DNA from: Manis javanica
Lineage: Eukaryota; Chordata; Mammalia; Pholidota; Manidae
Assembly: GCF_040802235.1 (NCBI RefSeq)
Contig: NC_133174.1
Span: forward strand, 78,576,647-78,640,646
Direction of reading: 5' to 3'
Length of the DNA stretch: 64,000 nt
Shown: one piece after another, positions 1 to 11,373 of the stretch
Numbering within the stretch: the first letter of the stretch is position 1
Layout: the number at the start of each line of letters is the position of its first letter
Notes under the pieces: generated by a model
What the model saw: the letters and a program-made list of their open reading frames with translations, nothing else
The model's database searches: none
Told to the model about the DNA's origin: nothing
Position numbers and translations under genes: made by a program

Positions 1-863
1 GGCAGGGCGGCGGGACTGGTGAGCGGGTGCCTGGGACCGGCACCTGAGGACAAAGAATATCCCGCATTTTTCCCTGTGGGACCGGTGGGTGGGTGCCTGA
101 GACCGGCACCTGAGGACGGAGGAAATCGCGCGTTTTTCCCCTTTTTTTCTCTCTTTTTGGCGAGTGTTTTTTGGAAGCCTTAAAGGGACAGGGACCCCGG
201 TGCTATGGAGTCAGGGCGGCGGGACTGGTGAGAGGGTGCCTGGGAACAGCACCTGAGGACAAAGAATATCGAGCGTTCCTTGCCTGCGGGACCGGTGGGT
301 GGGTGCTTTTTGGAAGCGTTGAAAGGACAGGGACCCTGGTGCTAGGGAGACAGGGCAGCAGGACCAGTGAGCGGGTGCCTGGGACAGGCACCTGAGAACA
401 AAAAAAAAAAATCGCGTTTTTTCCTATTTTTGTTTTTTTTTTGTTCCCTCTCTCATTGTTGCTGTTGTTATTTTGGTTTGGAGAGTGCTTTTTGGAAGTC
501 TTAAAGGGGCAGGACAGGTCACTTAGACCAGAGGCAGGGAATCTGGGGATCTCTGGGCACTCTAAACCCCTGGGCAGCAGGGAGCACAGAGGCCCCTTAC
601 GGAGATAAATAGCCTCCCGGCCGCTCCCCCTCCAACGGGGCTCCACCATTTTGGAGGAACAGCCCCAGCCAGGCCAAGCTCACAGCAACAGCGGAGATAA
701 ACCCCAAAGCAACTGGGCAGGAAGCATAAGCCCTGTCTGCACACAGCTGCCCAGCACAGGCCACTAGAGGTCGCCATTCTCCCAGGAAAAGGCTACAAAC
801 CAACAAGAAGGGAAGCTCTTCCAGCAGTCACTTGTACCAGATCTGCAAACTACCTCTATCACC
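1..863 (+). promoter_or_regulatory. L1-A 5'UTR / internal promoter, partial, with tandem units
   Basis: GC-rich sequence upstream of ORF1 contains repeated blocks. A unit beginning with a GAGTG/GGTGC-TTTTTGGAAGC signature recurs near 159, 303 and 483. Each is followed by an AAAGG(GA)CAGG block, and the first two continue into a gcgggtgcctggga-type block. The equivalent region of L1-C has the same structure, so this is a property of the subfamily. In L1s this region acts as an internal Pol II promoter. The activity here is inferred. Confidence 0.75.
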
Positions 864-1757
864 ATGAAAAGGCAAAACTACAGGCAGACAAAGATCACAG
901 AGACAACACCCAAGAAGGAGACAGACCTAACTAGTCCTCCTGAAAAAGAATTCAAAATAAAAATCATGAACATGCTGACAGAGATGCAGAGAAAAATGCA
1001 AGAGCAATGGGATGAGATGCAGAGAAAAATGCAAGAGCAGTGGGATGAAGTCCGGAAGGAGATCACAGATGTCAGGAAAGAGATCACAGAAGTGAAACAA
1101 TCCCTGGAAGGATTTATAAGCAGAATGGATAAGATGCAAGAGGCCATTGAAGGAATAGAAGCCAGAGAACAGGAACATATAGAAGCTGACATAGAGAGAG
1201 ATAAAAGGATCTCCAGGAATGAAACAACACTAAGAGAAATATGTGACCAATACAAAAGGAATAACATTCATATTATAGGGATACCAGAAGAGGAAGAAAG
1301 AGGAAAAGGGATAGAAAGTGTCTTTGAAGAAATAATTGCTGAAAACTTCCCCAAACTGGGGGAGGAAATAATCGAACAGACCATGGAATTATACAGAACC
1401 CCCAACAGAAAGGATCCAAGGAGGACAACACCAAGACACATAGTAATTAAAATGGCAAGGATCAAGGACAAGGAAAGAGTTTTAAAGGCAGCTAGAGAGA
1501 AAAAGGTCACCTATAAAGGAAAACCCATTAGGCTAACATCAAACTTCTCGACAGAAATCCTACAGGCCAGAAGAGAATGGCATGATATACTTAATGCAAT
1601 GAAACAGAAGGGCCTTGAACCAAGGATACTGTATCCAGCACGACTATCATTTAAATATGATCGTGGGATTAAACAATTCCCAGACAAGCAAAAGCTGAGG
1701 GAATTTGCTTCCCACAAACCACTTCCACAGAGCATCCTACAGGGGGAGCACCCCTAA
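864..1757 (+). CDS. L1 ORF1 protein (RNA-binding chaperone), 297 aa
   Basis: This open frame encodes an L1 ORF1p, the trimeric RNA-binding protein of the L1 ribonucleoprotein particle. A charged N-terminal part leads into a long coiled coil (about residues 35-105). The coil contains two consecutive 11-residue repeats (MQRKMQEQWDE). An RRM-like domain follows, with an IHIIGIPEEEE stretch near residue 133, then the C-terminal domain with its HIVIKMARIKDKERVLKAAREK-type basic segment. The last residues differ from the L1-C copy because about 13-14 nt including the usual stop codon are missing near 1750; this copy therefore ends GEHP instead of GLL. The start is the first ATG of the frame and matches L1-C. 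Confidence 0.92.
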   Translation: MKRQNYRQTKITETTPKKETDLTSPPEKEFKIKIMNMLTEMQRKMQEQWDEMQRKMQEQWDEVRKEITDVRKEITEVKQSLEGFISRMDKMQEAIEGIEAREQEHIEADIERDKRISRNETTLREICDQYKRNNIHIIGIPEEEERGKGIESVFEEIIAENFPKLGEEIIEQTMELYRTPNRKDPRRTTPRHIVIKMARIKDKERVLKAAREKKVTYKGKPIRLTSNFSTEILQARREWHDILNAMKQKGLEPRILYPARLSFKYDRGIKQFPDKQKLREFASHKPLPQSILQGEHP

Positions 1758-1946
1758 AAAGAGCACAGAACAAAACACACAACATATGAAGAATGGAGGA
1801 GGAGGAATAAGAAGGGAGAGAAGAAAAGAATCTCCAGACAGTGTATATAACAGCTCAATAAGCGAGCTAAGTTAGGCAGTAAGATACTAAAGAAGCTAAC
1901 CTTGAACCTTGGGTAACCACGAATCTAAAGCCTGCAAAGGCAATAA

Positions 1947-4900
1947 GTAATCACCCTTTCATTAATCACCCTAAATGTAAATGGACTGAATGCACCAATC
2001 AAAAGACACAGAGTAATTGAATGGATAAAAAAGCAAGACCCATCTATATGCTGCTTACAAGAAACTCACCTTAAACCCAAAGACAAGCACAGACTAAAAG
2101 TCAAGGGACGCAAAAACATATTTCAGGCAAACAACAGTGAGAAGAAAGCAGGGGTTGCAGTACTAATATCAGACAAAATAGACTTCAAAACAAGGAAAGT
2201 AACAAGAGATAAAGAAGGATACTACATAATGATAAAGAGCTCAGTCCAACAAGAGGATATAACCATTCTAAATATATATGCACCCAATACAGGAGCACCA
2301 GCATATGTGAAGCAAATACTAACAGAACTAAAGAGGGAAATAGACTGCAATGCATTCATTGTAGGAGACTTCAGCACACCACTCACCCCAAAGGATAGAT
2401 CCACCAGGCAGAAAATAAGTAAAGACACACAGGCACTGAACAACACACTAGAACAGATGGACCTAATAGACATCTATAGAACTCTACATCCAAAAGCAAC
2501 ACGATATACATTCTTCTCAAGTGCACATGGAATATTCTCCAGAATAGAACACATACTAGCTCACAAAAAGAGCCTCAGTAAATTCCAAAATATTGAAATT
2601 CTACCAACCGATTCTTCAGACCACAAAGGTATGAAAGAAGAAATAAATTCTACAAAGAAAACAAAAAGGCTCACAAACACATGGAGGCTTAACAACATGC
2701 AACTAAATAATCAATGGATCAATGAACAAATCAAAATAGAGATCAAGGAATATATAGAAACAAATGACAACAACAACACTAAGCCCCAACTTCTGTGGGA
2801 TGCAGCGAAAGCAGTCTTAAGAGGAAAATATATAGCAATCCAGGCACACTTGAAGAAGGAAGAACAATCCCAAATGAATAGTCTAACATCACAATTATTA
2901 AAACTGGAAAAAGAAGAACAAAGGAGGCCTAAAGTCAGCAGAAGGAGGGACATAATAAAGATGACAGAAGAAATAAACAAAATTGAGAAGAATAAAACAA
3001 TACAAAAATCACCGAAACCAAGAGCTGGTTCATTGAGAAAATAAACAAAATAGATAAGCCTCTAGCCCAACTTATTAAGTGAAAAAGAGAGTCAACACAA
3101 ATCAACATAATCAGAAATGAGAATGGAAAAATCATGACAGACTCCACAGAAATACAAAGAATTATTAAAGACTACTATGAAAACCTATATGCCAACAAGC
3201 TGGAAAACCTAGAAGAAATGGACAACTTCCTAGAAAAATACATCCTCCCAAGACTGACCAAGGAAGAAACACAAAAGTTAAACAAACCAATTACGAGCAA
3301 AGAAATTGAAACGGTAATCAAAAAACTACCCAAGAACAAAACCCCGGGGCCGGACGGATTTACCTCGGAATTTTGTCAGACACACAGAGAAGACATAATA
3401 CCCATTCTCCTTAATGTGTTCCAAAAAATAGAAGAGGAGGGAATACTCCCAAACTCATTCTATGAAGCCAACATCACCCTAATACCAAAACCAGGCAAAG
3501 ACCCCACCAAAAAAGAAAATTACAGACCAATACCCTGATGAATGTAGATGCAAAATTACTCAATAAAATACTAGCAAACAGAATTCAACAGTATATCAAA
3601 AGGATCATACACCATGACCAAGTGGGGTTCATCCCAGGGATGCAAGGATGGTACAACATTTGAAAATCCATCAACATCATCCACCACATCAACAAAAAGA
3701 AAGACAAAAACCACATGATCATCTCCATAGATGCTGAAAAAGCATTTGACAAAATTCAACATCCATTCATGATAAAAACTCTCAGCAAAATGGGAATAGA
3801 GGGCAAGTACCTCAACATAATAAAGGCCATATATGATAAACCCACAGCCAGCATTATACTGAACAGCGAGAAGCTGAAAGCATTTCCACTGAGATCGGGA
3901 ACCAGACAGGGATGCCCACTCTCCCCACTGTTATTTAACATAGTACTGGAGGTCCTAGCCACGGCAATCAGACAAAACAAAGAAATACAAGGAATCCAGA
4001 TTGGTAAAGAAGAAGTTAAACTGTCACTATTTGCAGATGATATGATACTGTACATAAAAAACCCTAAAGACTCCACTCAAAAACTACTAGAACTGATATC
4101 GGAATACAGCAAAGTTGCAGGATACAAAATTAACACACAGAAATCTGTAGCTTTCCTATACACTAACAACGAATCAATAGAAAGAGAAATCAGGAAAACA
4201 ATTCCATTAACCATTGCATCAAAAAGAATAAAATACCTAGGAATAAACTTAACCAAAGAAGTGAAAGACTTATACTATGAAAACTACAAATCACTCTTAA
4301 GAGAAATTAAAGGGGACACTAATAAATGGAAACTCATCCCATGCTCATGGCTAGGAAGAATTAATATCGTCAAAATGGCCATCCTGCCCAAAGCAATATA
4401 CAGATTTGATGCAATCCCTATGAAACTACCAGCAACATTCTTCAATGAACTGGAGCAAATAATTCAAAAATTCATATGGAAACACCAAAGACCCCGAATA
4501 GCCAAAGCAATCCTGAAAAAGAAGAATAAAGTAGGGGGGGTCTCACTCCCCAACTTCAAGCACTACTACAAAGCCATAGTAATCAAGACAATTTGGTACT
4601 GGCACAAGAACAGAGCCACAGACCAGTGGAACAGATTAGAGACCCCAGAAATTAACCCAAACATATATGGTCAATTAATATTTGATAATGGAGCCATGGA
4701 CATACAATGGCAAAATTACAGTCTCTTCAACAGATGGTGCTGTCTAAACTGGACAGCTACATGTAGGAGAATGAAACTGGATCATTGTATAACCGCATAT
4801 ACAAAGGTAAACTCAAAATGGATCAAAGACCTGAATGTAAGTCATGAAACCATTAAACTCTTGGAAAAAAACATAGGCAAAAACCTCTTAGACATAAACA

Positions 4901-5750
4901 TGAGTGATCTCTTCTTGAACCTATCTCCCCGGGCAAGGAAAACAACAGCAAAAATGAGCAAGTGGGACTACATTAAGCTGAAAAGCTTCTGTACAGCGAA
5001 AGACACCATCAATAGAACAAAAAGAACCCTACAGAATGGGAGAATATATTTGAAAATGACAGATCCGATAAAGGCTTGACGTCTAGAATATATAAAGAGC
5101 TCACACACCTCAACAAACAAAAAACAAATAACCCAATTAAAAAATGGGCACAGGAACTGAACAGACAGTTCTCCAAAAAAGAAATACAGATGGCCAACAG
5201 ACACATGAAAAGATGCTCCACATCGCTAATTATCAGAGAAATGCAAATTAAAACTACAATGAGGTATCACCTCACACCAGTAAGGATAGCTGCCATCCAA
5301 AAGACAAACAACAACAAATGTTGGCGAGGCTGTGGAGAAAGGGGAACCCTCCTACACTGCTGGTGGGAATGTAAATTAGTTCAACCATTGTGGAAAGCAA
5401 TATGGAGGTGCATCAAAATGCTCAAAACAGACCTACCATTTGACCCAGGAATTCCACTCCTAGGAATTTACCCTAAGAACGCAGCAATCAAGTTTGAGAA
5501 AGACAGATGCACTCCTATGTTTATCGCAGCACTATTTACAATAGCCAAGAATTGGAAGCAACCTAAATGTCCATCAGTAGATGAATGGATAAAGAAGATG
5601 TGGTACATATACACAATGGAATACTACTCAGCCATAAGAAGTGGAAAAATCCAACCATTTGCAGCAACATGGATGGAGCTGGAGAGTATTATGCTCAGTG
5701 AAATAAGCCAAGCGGAGAAAGAGAAATACCAAATGATTTCACTCATCTGA
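1947..5750 (+). pseudogene. L1 ORF2 (endonuclease-reverse transcriptase), broken
   Basis: The conceptual protein shows the apurinic-type endonuclease at its N-terminus (NVNGLN and QETHL motifs around 1975-2075), then the reverse transcriptase. RT motifs visible are KTPGPDGF near 3340, RQGCPLSP near 3905, and the catalytic FADDMILY near 4030. The cysteine-rich C-terminus lies near 5325-5400. Against L1-C it has a 1 nt loss near 3003, an in-frame TGA near 3080, a 1 nt loss near 3533, a TGA near 3661 and a 1 nt loss near 5025. The frame opens at 1947 after a TAA and has no ATG in the first 90 codons. The expected start ATG is also mutated in this copy (CTGCAAAGG). Confidence 0.9.
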
Positions 5751-6122
5751 GGAGTATAGGAACAAAGGAAAAACTGAAGGAACAAAACAGCATTGGAATT
5801 ACAGAACCCAAAATTGGACTAACAGGTTCCAAAGGGAAAGGAACTGGGGAGGATGGGTGGGCAGGGAGGGATAAGGGGGGGGAAGGAGAAGGGTTGTATT
5901 AAGATTAGCATGCATGGGGGGGAGGGAGGAAGGGGAGGGTGGGCTGTACAACACAGAGAGGACAAGTAGTGACTCTACAACATTTTGCTCAGCTGATGGA
6001 CAGTAACCGTAATGTGGTTGTTAGGGGGGACCTGATATAGGGGAGAGCATAGTAAACATAGTATTCTTCATGTAAGTGTAGATTAAAAATTAAAAAAAAA
6101 AAAAAGAAAGAAAGAAAGAAAA
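5751..6122 (+). other. L1-A 3'UTR and its own A-rich tail
   Basis: A G-rich stretch (about 5840-5945) is typical of L1 3'UTRs. It is followed by the conserved 3' end and an A-rich run that ends in GAAA repeats (about 6083-6122). This marks the original L1 3' end in the source element. It lies inside the insertion because the transcript was not polyadenylated here. Confidence 0.85.
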
Positions 6123-6515
6123 GGGGGATTACTCCTTAACAGGATAAAACTATTGGTAAATCAAAGATCAACGCATGCTTTAAATATCCTTAATGTTGAT
6201 CACTTAAAGGGTGTCAGATGATCAGCTATGGAGGTACTCTTTTCTGATAATATTCCTTTCTCTTAAAAAAAAAAATTGCAGTTACTGTGTGCTGACCTCC
6301 AATGAGTTCTGCACAGTGGTATAGAGGGCATGTCAAAGTGTGGGCAAAGGGTCTGTTTGTTTCTACGCAGAAGATCAAGGCCTAGCTTGGATACCCAGAA
6401 AATGAACTAAGATACAATATGAGGAGGAGCTTCCGGCATCAGCACTCTCTGGAGGACTTGTGCAGGGGCATGATCATCAAAAAGCCTCCACAGGGATCCG
6501 GACGATGCTGCAGTT

Positions 6516-6957
6516 GTGGCTGCATCCAGCCCACCGTCTCCTGGACTTGCCATTGGAATGAGGAGGGAGATGTCTAGGCTGGCATGTGCATACAGTGAGA
6601 CAACGAATTTGACCGGATCTGTACTGTTGGAACTCAACCAGGAGTTGGGAGGGGTGCAAGTTGTAGCACTCCAAAATCTCATGACTATAGACTATCTATG
6701 GTTAAAAGAACATATGGGATGTGAACAGATCCCAGAAATGGGCTGCTTTAATTTGTCTGATGGTTCAAGTACAGTTGGACAATATCCATCATATCATAGA
6801 TAAATTTTCACAAATGACTAGGGTGCCTAAATTGTTTTCTTGGCTTCACTGGAGATGGATGGTAATTATAGATTTGCTTTGTTTATGTCACCGTATTCCT
6901 ATTATGTTAATATGTGTGTGCAAATTAGTTAGTAGTTTAAAACCTATACATACTTAA
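6516..6957 (+). pseudogene. Retroviral env transmembrane-subunit fragment
   Basis: Two overlapping frames give a TM-like segment. A LQN-x-MTIDYLWLKEH stretch occupies the place of the immunosuppressive-type helix. It is followed by a GCEQIPEMGCFNLSD loop, which resembles the CX6CC disulfide loop with the first cysteine of the CC pair replaced by glycine. In the other frame (6721-6957) a Trp-rich membrane-proximal piece leads into a hydrophobic anchor. One frameshift separates them near 6770. The style is closer to TM proteins with a CCFNLSD loop than to the two class I env genes elsewhere in the window. Assignment beyond retroviral TM is uncertain. Confidence 0.6.
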
Positions 6958-7594
6958 GGTACTATACAAGAAGATATGTCAAAGAAATAATCAATCCTCC
7001 CATGTTTCCTTCATATGCTACATGTATAGCTTTTCTTCTTCCTTCCTAATTACAACCCTTAAATAGAATTCGTGCCTCATATCGAATTTACCGAGTATCA
7101 TAATTCCTCCAGGTGGTAAAGATACCTCGAGACAAGTGCTGGGCATAGAAGCCACAAGGCATAAATCTGCAAAGAAGTAAAAAGCTAACCTTTGCAAACA
7201 ATATGGCTTCTCTCTCACTTACCAACTTTACATTTCCCTGTATGGCCCCAGAAGATGACTGGTTAGCCAGAGACGGGTAAGATTCCTCAAGGGAGGAACA
7301 ACCTAAGACAGGCACAGTCGCAGGGGGGCCATCAGGTGAGAATTTAGGGATCAACAGAGGTGAGGCTCAGAACCTCACCCCCCCTGCTTTGAGAGAAATC
7401 TTCTGTATCTGTGGATGTCTTCCTGCCCTTGTCTAGCCTGGATTAATACTTAGTCCATAGGCACACACCTGATCATCTGATCATCTACATTTGCCTTCTT
7501 ACAGCACTAAACTATGTTTTCTACCTTTATCTTGCATCTACCTACCACTTCAGCATTTTATTAAAAATAAAAATAATAATAATAATAGGAGAAA

Positions 7595-7917
7595 TGTGGG
7601 ATCAACATATAAATCAAGTACAAAAATCAAACGAATATTCATATTTGACCTCATTGTTTATAGGTCATATTGCATGATCAAAACCGAAAGTTTCTGTGAT
7701 GAATGCCCTTGTATTGTTCACCATGTAAGAATTTATTCACTATGTAAGAATTCGTTCACCATGTAAGAACTTGTTCGTTATGCTTCAGAAGATTGGAGAC
7801 TGACGAGAATTAGGCTTGAGATGGATTAATGATTGTACATTGAGCATTGACCCCCCTATACTGAATTTTCTTGTTGTTAACAACCATTTGATCAATAAAT
7901 ATGAGAGATGCCCTCTC
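7595..7917 (+). repeat. LTR fragment (U3-R) at end of L1-A transduction
   Basis: The sequence starts TGTGGGATCAAC after a purine-rich AATAGGAGAAA. It contains short tandem repeats around 7725-7770 (CACCATGTAAGAA / CACTATGTAAGAA units) and ends just after an AATAAA. The lack of sequence beyond the poly(A) site fits an LTR truncated at the R/U5 border by polyadenylation. Confidence 0.65.
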
Positions 7918-7933
7918 AAAAAAAAAAAAAAAA
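7918..7933 (+). other. Terminal poly(A) tail of the L1-A insertion
   Basis: A run of 16 A follows the transduced LTR and precedes unrelated flanking DNA. It marks the 3' end of the integrated transcript. Confidence 0.85.
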
Positions 7934-9250
7934 TGGGGAAAAGAGGTACGCTTCCCTAATACAATATAGGGCACTGAAGTCTCTCCATTTTGAGAACTCA
8001 GCTTCAGGGCTGCAGGAGGTAATAATGACTAGCAGACAATATTCATCAAGAATGAATTGATCAGTAGCAATAATATCCTGTAGAAACACACATTCTGAAA
8101 TGTATATTAGATAATTCTGTACATTCCAGAAATATTTATGGGGCAATTCAGAGGTTATTACTGTCCTGTTTGAATTGGTGGAATCAAAAGTCAGGTTCAT
8201 TTGGCTTGTTACTTTTACTCTGGTCCTTATATGTATGTACAGGTTGATGACGTCCAGATAAGATTTGATCGCACAGGAATAGAAAACAATTTAATTATCA
8301 CAATTATGTGTGTGTGAATACATCTATCAGACAAAAAGAATGAGTATATGCAAGCACAAGAGTACTTAGTTTTAGGAATGCATGTATACTGGGCCAAAAC
8401 ATTAAAAAAGAAAAAGCATCTGTAAACAATTTCTCAAATCCCTTGTTAACCAAAGCGTGGTTCTCAAGCCAGAAACATTAATATAACCTGGGAGCTTATT
8501 AAAATAAATAAGTTCAGGTTTTACCCAAAATTCTTGAATCAGAATTCATAGTCTGTCAAGATCTTCAGATGATTTGTATGTACATTAAAATTGAGAAGCA
8601 CTGCAAAATAATTTTAACTATTGTCAGAATTTTGTGTTTAATGTAATTAATATGAATATAACCTCAGGATTGTAGCATAGTCATCTGATTGAAGGAGTGA
8701 ATAACTAGAATTTTTCAGAGAAGTTTTGAAAAAGCAGTCAGACAATTATTAAAGAAGAATAATGTGATATTTAAAAATTCAGACAAATGGTGAATATATT
8801 AATGGTTAATTCCTAATTAGTCAATTCATCATCATATGAAATATATGTGGTAGAATTACTCTGAGTATTTTTTTTTACTCATTTTGATAAAACTATGAGA
8901 AATTTGTGGAAATACAACTAAGCCTAACTAGGGACAACAGTTTAAGTCACTGATTATACATGACTGATCTGGATAAGGAGACTATAAACAGGAAGCCTGA
9001 CTCAGGCAGAATTATTTCTTTAGATTCTTTGTAAGTTTGGTTCTATATGACATTTTAACCCTCAGAACATTAAAGTTTTTCATTTACATTTCTCAGAAGA
9101 GTTGTATTCACAAAATCTTGCCAACTTACTTTCAGTTAATTTTTATTATTATTTTTCTTCCAGAAAACTATATTTACTATACTTAGGGTAAAAAAAGTAT
9201 AAATATACATAGCACAGAGTACACAGGCATGACATTTTACTCATTCCTTA
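7934..9250. other. AT-rich spacer, no recognised feature
   Basis: No convincing gene, RNA or repeat could be recognised. The only long frame (7916-8200 on the minus strand) has no family signature and its N-terminus is the poly(A) run. Confidence 0.6.
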
Positions 9251-9260
9251 AAAAACTTTC

Positions 9261-10262
9261 AGAGGATTCAAGATGGCGATGTGAGAAGTGAGACAGAGAA
9301 TTCCTCCCTGAACTACATATGGTGTGAAAATATAGTTAATACAACTACCCCTAAAACAGCAACAGGAAAGAACTCTGCACCAGACTGCACACACACCTCA
9401 TGAACAGAGTAGACCTTACAAAGCATGAAAGCCTTGATCCATCAGGACCCAAGCCCTTCTCCCACTGTAGCTCACTGGTGAGAGGAAGAGGAATGGAGTG
9501 GGGAGCGGGTGGAAGCCTAGAACTGCTGAACACCCACCCCTACAGGTCTGCTTTTGACTACAGACCTACATTGTGTGGTGCTCTGAAGCTTGCTAGGGTT
9601 GGGGAGATGGAACAGGTGGAGTGCTTGAAAGACTGAGATTCAGGCCATTTGTGGAGGATGGGGATCCACATCTGGCTGCTCTGGGACAAAGGAAAGGCAA
9701 GCAGTTTGAGAGGCTTCCTAGCAGTGTGAGGGCTGCTGAAGGGTTGGGGTTTGCACAGAGTTTGCTAAGCGGGAGAAGGGATAGATGGACAAGGTTGTCT
9801 GAGTGTACTCTGCCCAGCAGATTGGAAACTTTGAAGAGCTTCAGGCACCCCATACCCTGCCTGACTACTCAGCTCCGAGACCCCCAACTGTGACACACAG
9901 CCTGTAGTGCCTTCCTCCTGGCCTGCTGGCACCTGCTCACAAATTGGCAGTCAATTCACTGATGTCAGGACAGCCAGAGGGAGGCCACGCCTTCAACAGC
10001 TAGAGATGCCAAGCACAGAGGCGTACACCTCTGTGCTCAGCCCACTGAAACTGTAGACAGGCATGGCAGTTGGGAATCAGGAAACAGCTCTTTCTTCCCC
10101 TAGGTACCAGCACCACTCCCCTATGACCCACAGCCTCACTTTATGGGCTGAGCAGCTTCAGAGACTAGAGCTTCTGGGCACTAGAGGGCACCACATAGAA
10201 ATACGAAAAGTCAAAGGAACCTGGTTCAAACCAAAATCTCACAAACACCAGAAAAAGGACCA
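9261..10262 (+). promoter_or_regulatory. L1-B 5'UTR
   Basis: About 1 kb of comparatively GC-rich sequence lies between the element's 5' end and ORF1. It lacks the tandem TTTTTGGAAGC units of L1-A and L1-C. Internal Pol II promoter function is inferred from its position. Confidence 0.6.
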
Positions 10263-11071
10263 AATGAAACTGAACTAACCAATCTTCCAAAAAGAGAGTT
10301 AAAAATAAAAATCTTAAACATGTTCATGGAGGTACAGAAAAATATTCAAGAATGCAGGGATGAATTTAAGACAGAGATTTAATGATTAAGAAATTCTATA
10401 TCTGAAATGAAACATACAATGGAGGGCTTTAAAAGCAGTTTAGATGTAGTAGAAGAGATGGTATATGGAATAGTAATTAGAGAAGAGGAATGCAAAGAAG
10501 CTGAGGCACAGAGAATAAGAGGATCTCTAAGAATGAAAGAAAATTGAGAGAATTGTGTGACCAAACCAAACGGAACAATATCCACATTATAGGAGTACCA
10601 GAAGAAGAAGAGAGAGAAAAAGGGATAGACAGTGCTATTGAGGAGGTAATTGAAGAAAAGTTCCACAATCTGGGGAAGGAGATAGTCTCTCAAGCCATGG
10701 AGGTACACAGATCTCCCAACAGAAGGGACCCAAGGAAGACAACATCGAGACATATAATAGTTAAAATGGCAAAGATCAAAGATAAAGACAGACTTTTAAA
10801 AGCAGCTAGAGAGAGAAAAAAAATCACATATAAAGGAAAATCCATCAGGCTATCATCAAATATCTCAACAGAAACCTTACAGGCCAGAAGGGAGTGGCAA
10901 GATATATTCAATGCAATGAAGCAGAAGGGCCTCAAATCAAGAATGCTCTACCCAGCAAGATTATCACTTAAATTTGAAGGAGGGATTAAACAGCTTACAG
11001 ATAAGCAAAAGCTGAGAGAATTTACCTCCAACAAACCACCTTTACAGTGCATTTTGGAAGGACTCCTGTAG
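10263..11071 (+). pseudogene. L1-B ORF1, decayed
   Basis: The coiled-coil part is broken by stops (for example TAA near 10379). From 10544 to 11071 an open stretch retains the RRM-like domain (IHIIGVPEEEE) and the C-terminal RNA-binding domain, ending GLL like the L1-C protein. It lacks the 11-residue coiled-coil duplication present in the young copies. Confidence 0.85.
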
Positions 11072-11373
11072 ATGAAACTATTCCTAAGACTAAATAGAAG
11101 TCACCAGGGGAAATAAAACCACAGCAAAATTGAAAAATTAATTACTAAGTAGATACAAAATAAAATCAGCTACCCACAAAGTCAATCAAGGGAAAGACAA
11201 AGAGTACAGAATGCCATACCTAAAATATAAATAATGGAGGAAGAAGAAAAAGGAGGAAAAAAAAGAACATTTAGGTTGTGTTTGTAATAGCATATGAAGT
11301 GAGTTAAATTAGATTGTTAGATCGTAAGAGAATTACCCTTGAACCTTTGATAACCACGAATCTAAAGCCTGCA

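Larger units (their letters stand above)
6123..7917 (+). other. 3'-transduced segment: retroviral env-TM fragment plus LTR
   Basis: This non-L1 sequence sits between two A-tails and is repeated downstream of L1-C (57557-59362) with only scattered differences. It contains an env transmembrane-subunit relic (about 6590-6957), then unassigned env/3' sequence, then an LTR-like stretch beginning TGTGGGATC at 7595. That stretch contains an AATAAA at 7894-7899, about 18 nt before the final poly(A). The simplest reading is L1 read-through into a neighbouring proviral 3' end, with cleavage at the LTR poly(A) signal. Confidence 0.82.
1..7933 (+). mobile_element. Young LINE-1 (L1-A) with 3' transduction; 5' end outside window
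   Basis: The order is that of a full-length L1: 5'UTR, ORF1 (864-1757), a broken ORF2 ending at 5750, a G-rich 3'UTR and an A-rich tail (about 6083-6122). About 1.8 kb of non-L1 sequence follows, ending in a second poly(A) run at 7918-7933. The same arrangement recurs in L1-C (51091-59436) with near-identical sequence, so the two are sister copies of one lineage. The left end is cut by the window edge, so the target-site duplication cannot be checked. ORF2 has frameshifts and nonsense codons, so this copy should not be autonomous. Confidence 0.93.

Noticed and set aside
203..649. 148-codon minus-strand frame at the left edge
   Set aside because: It runs antisense through the L1 5'UTR, crosses a poly(T/A) stretch giving runs of Lys/Phe/Asn, and recurs in part antisense to L1-C. 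It is a shadow of the L1.
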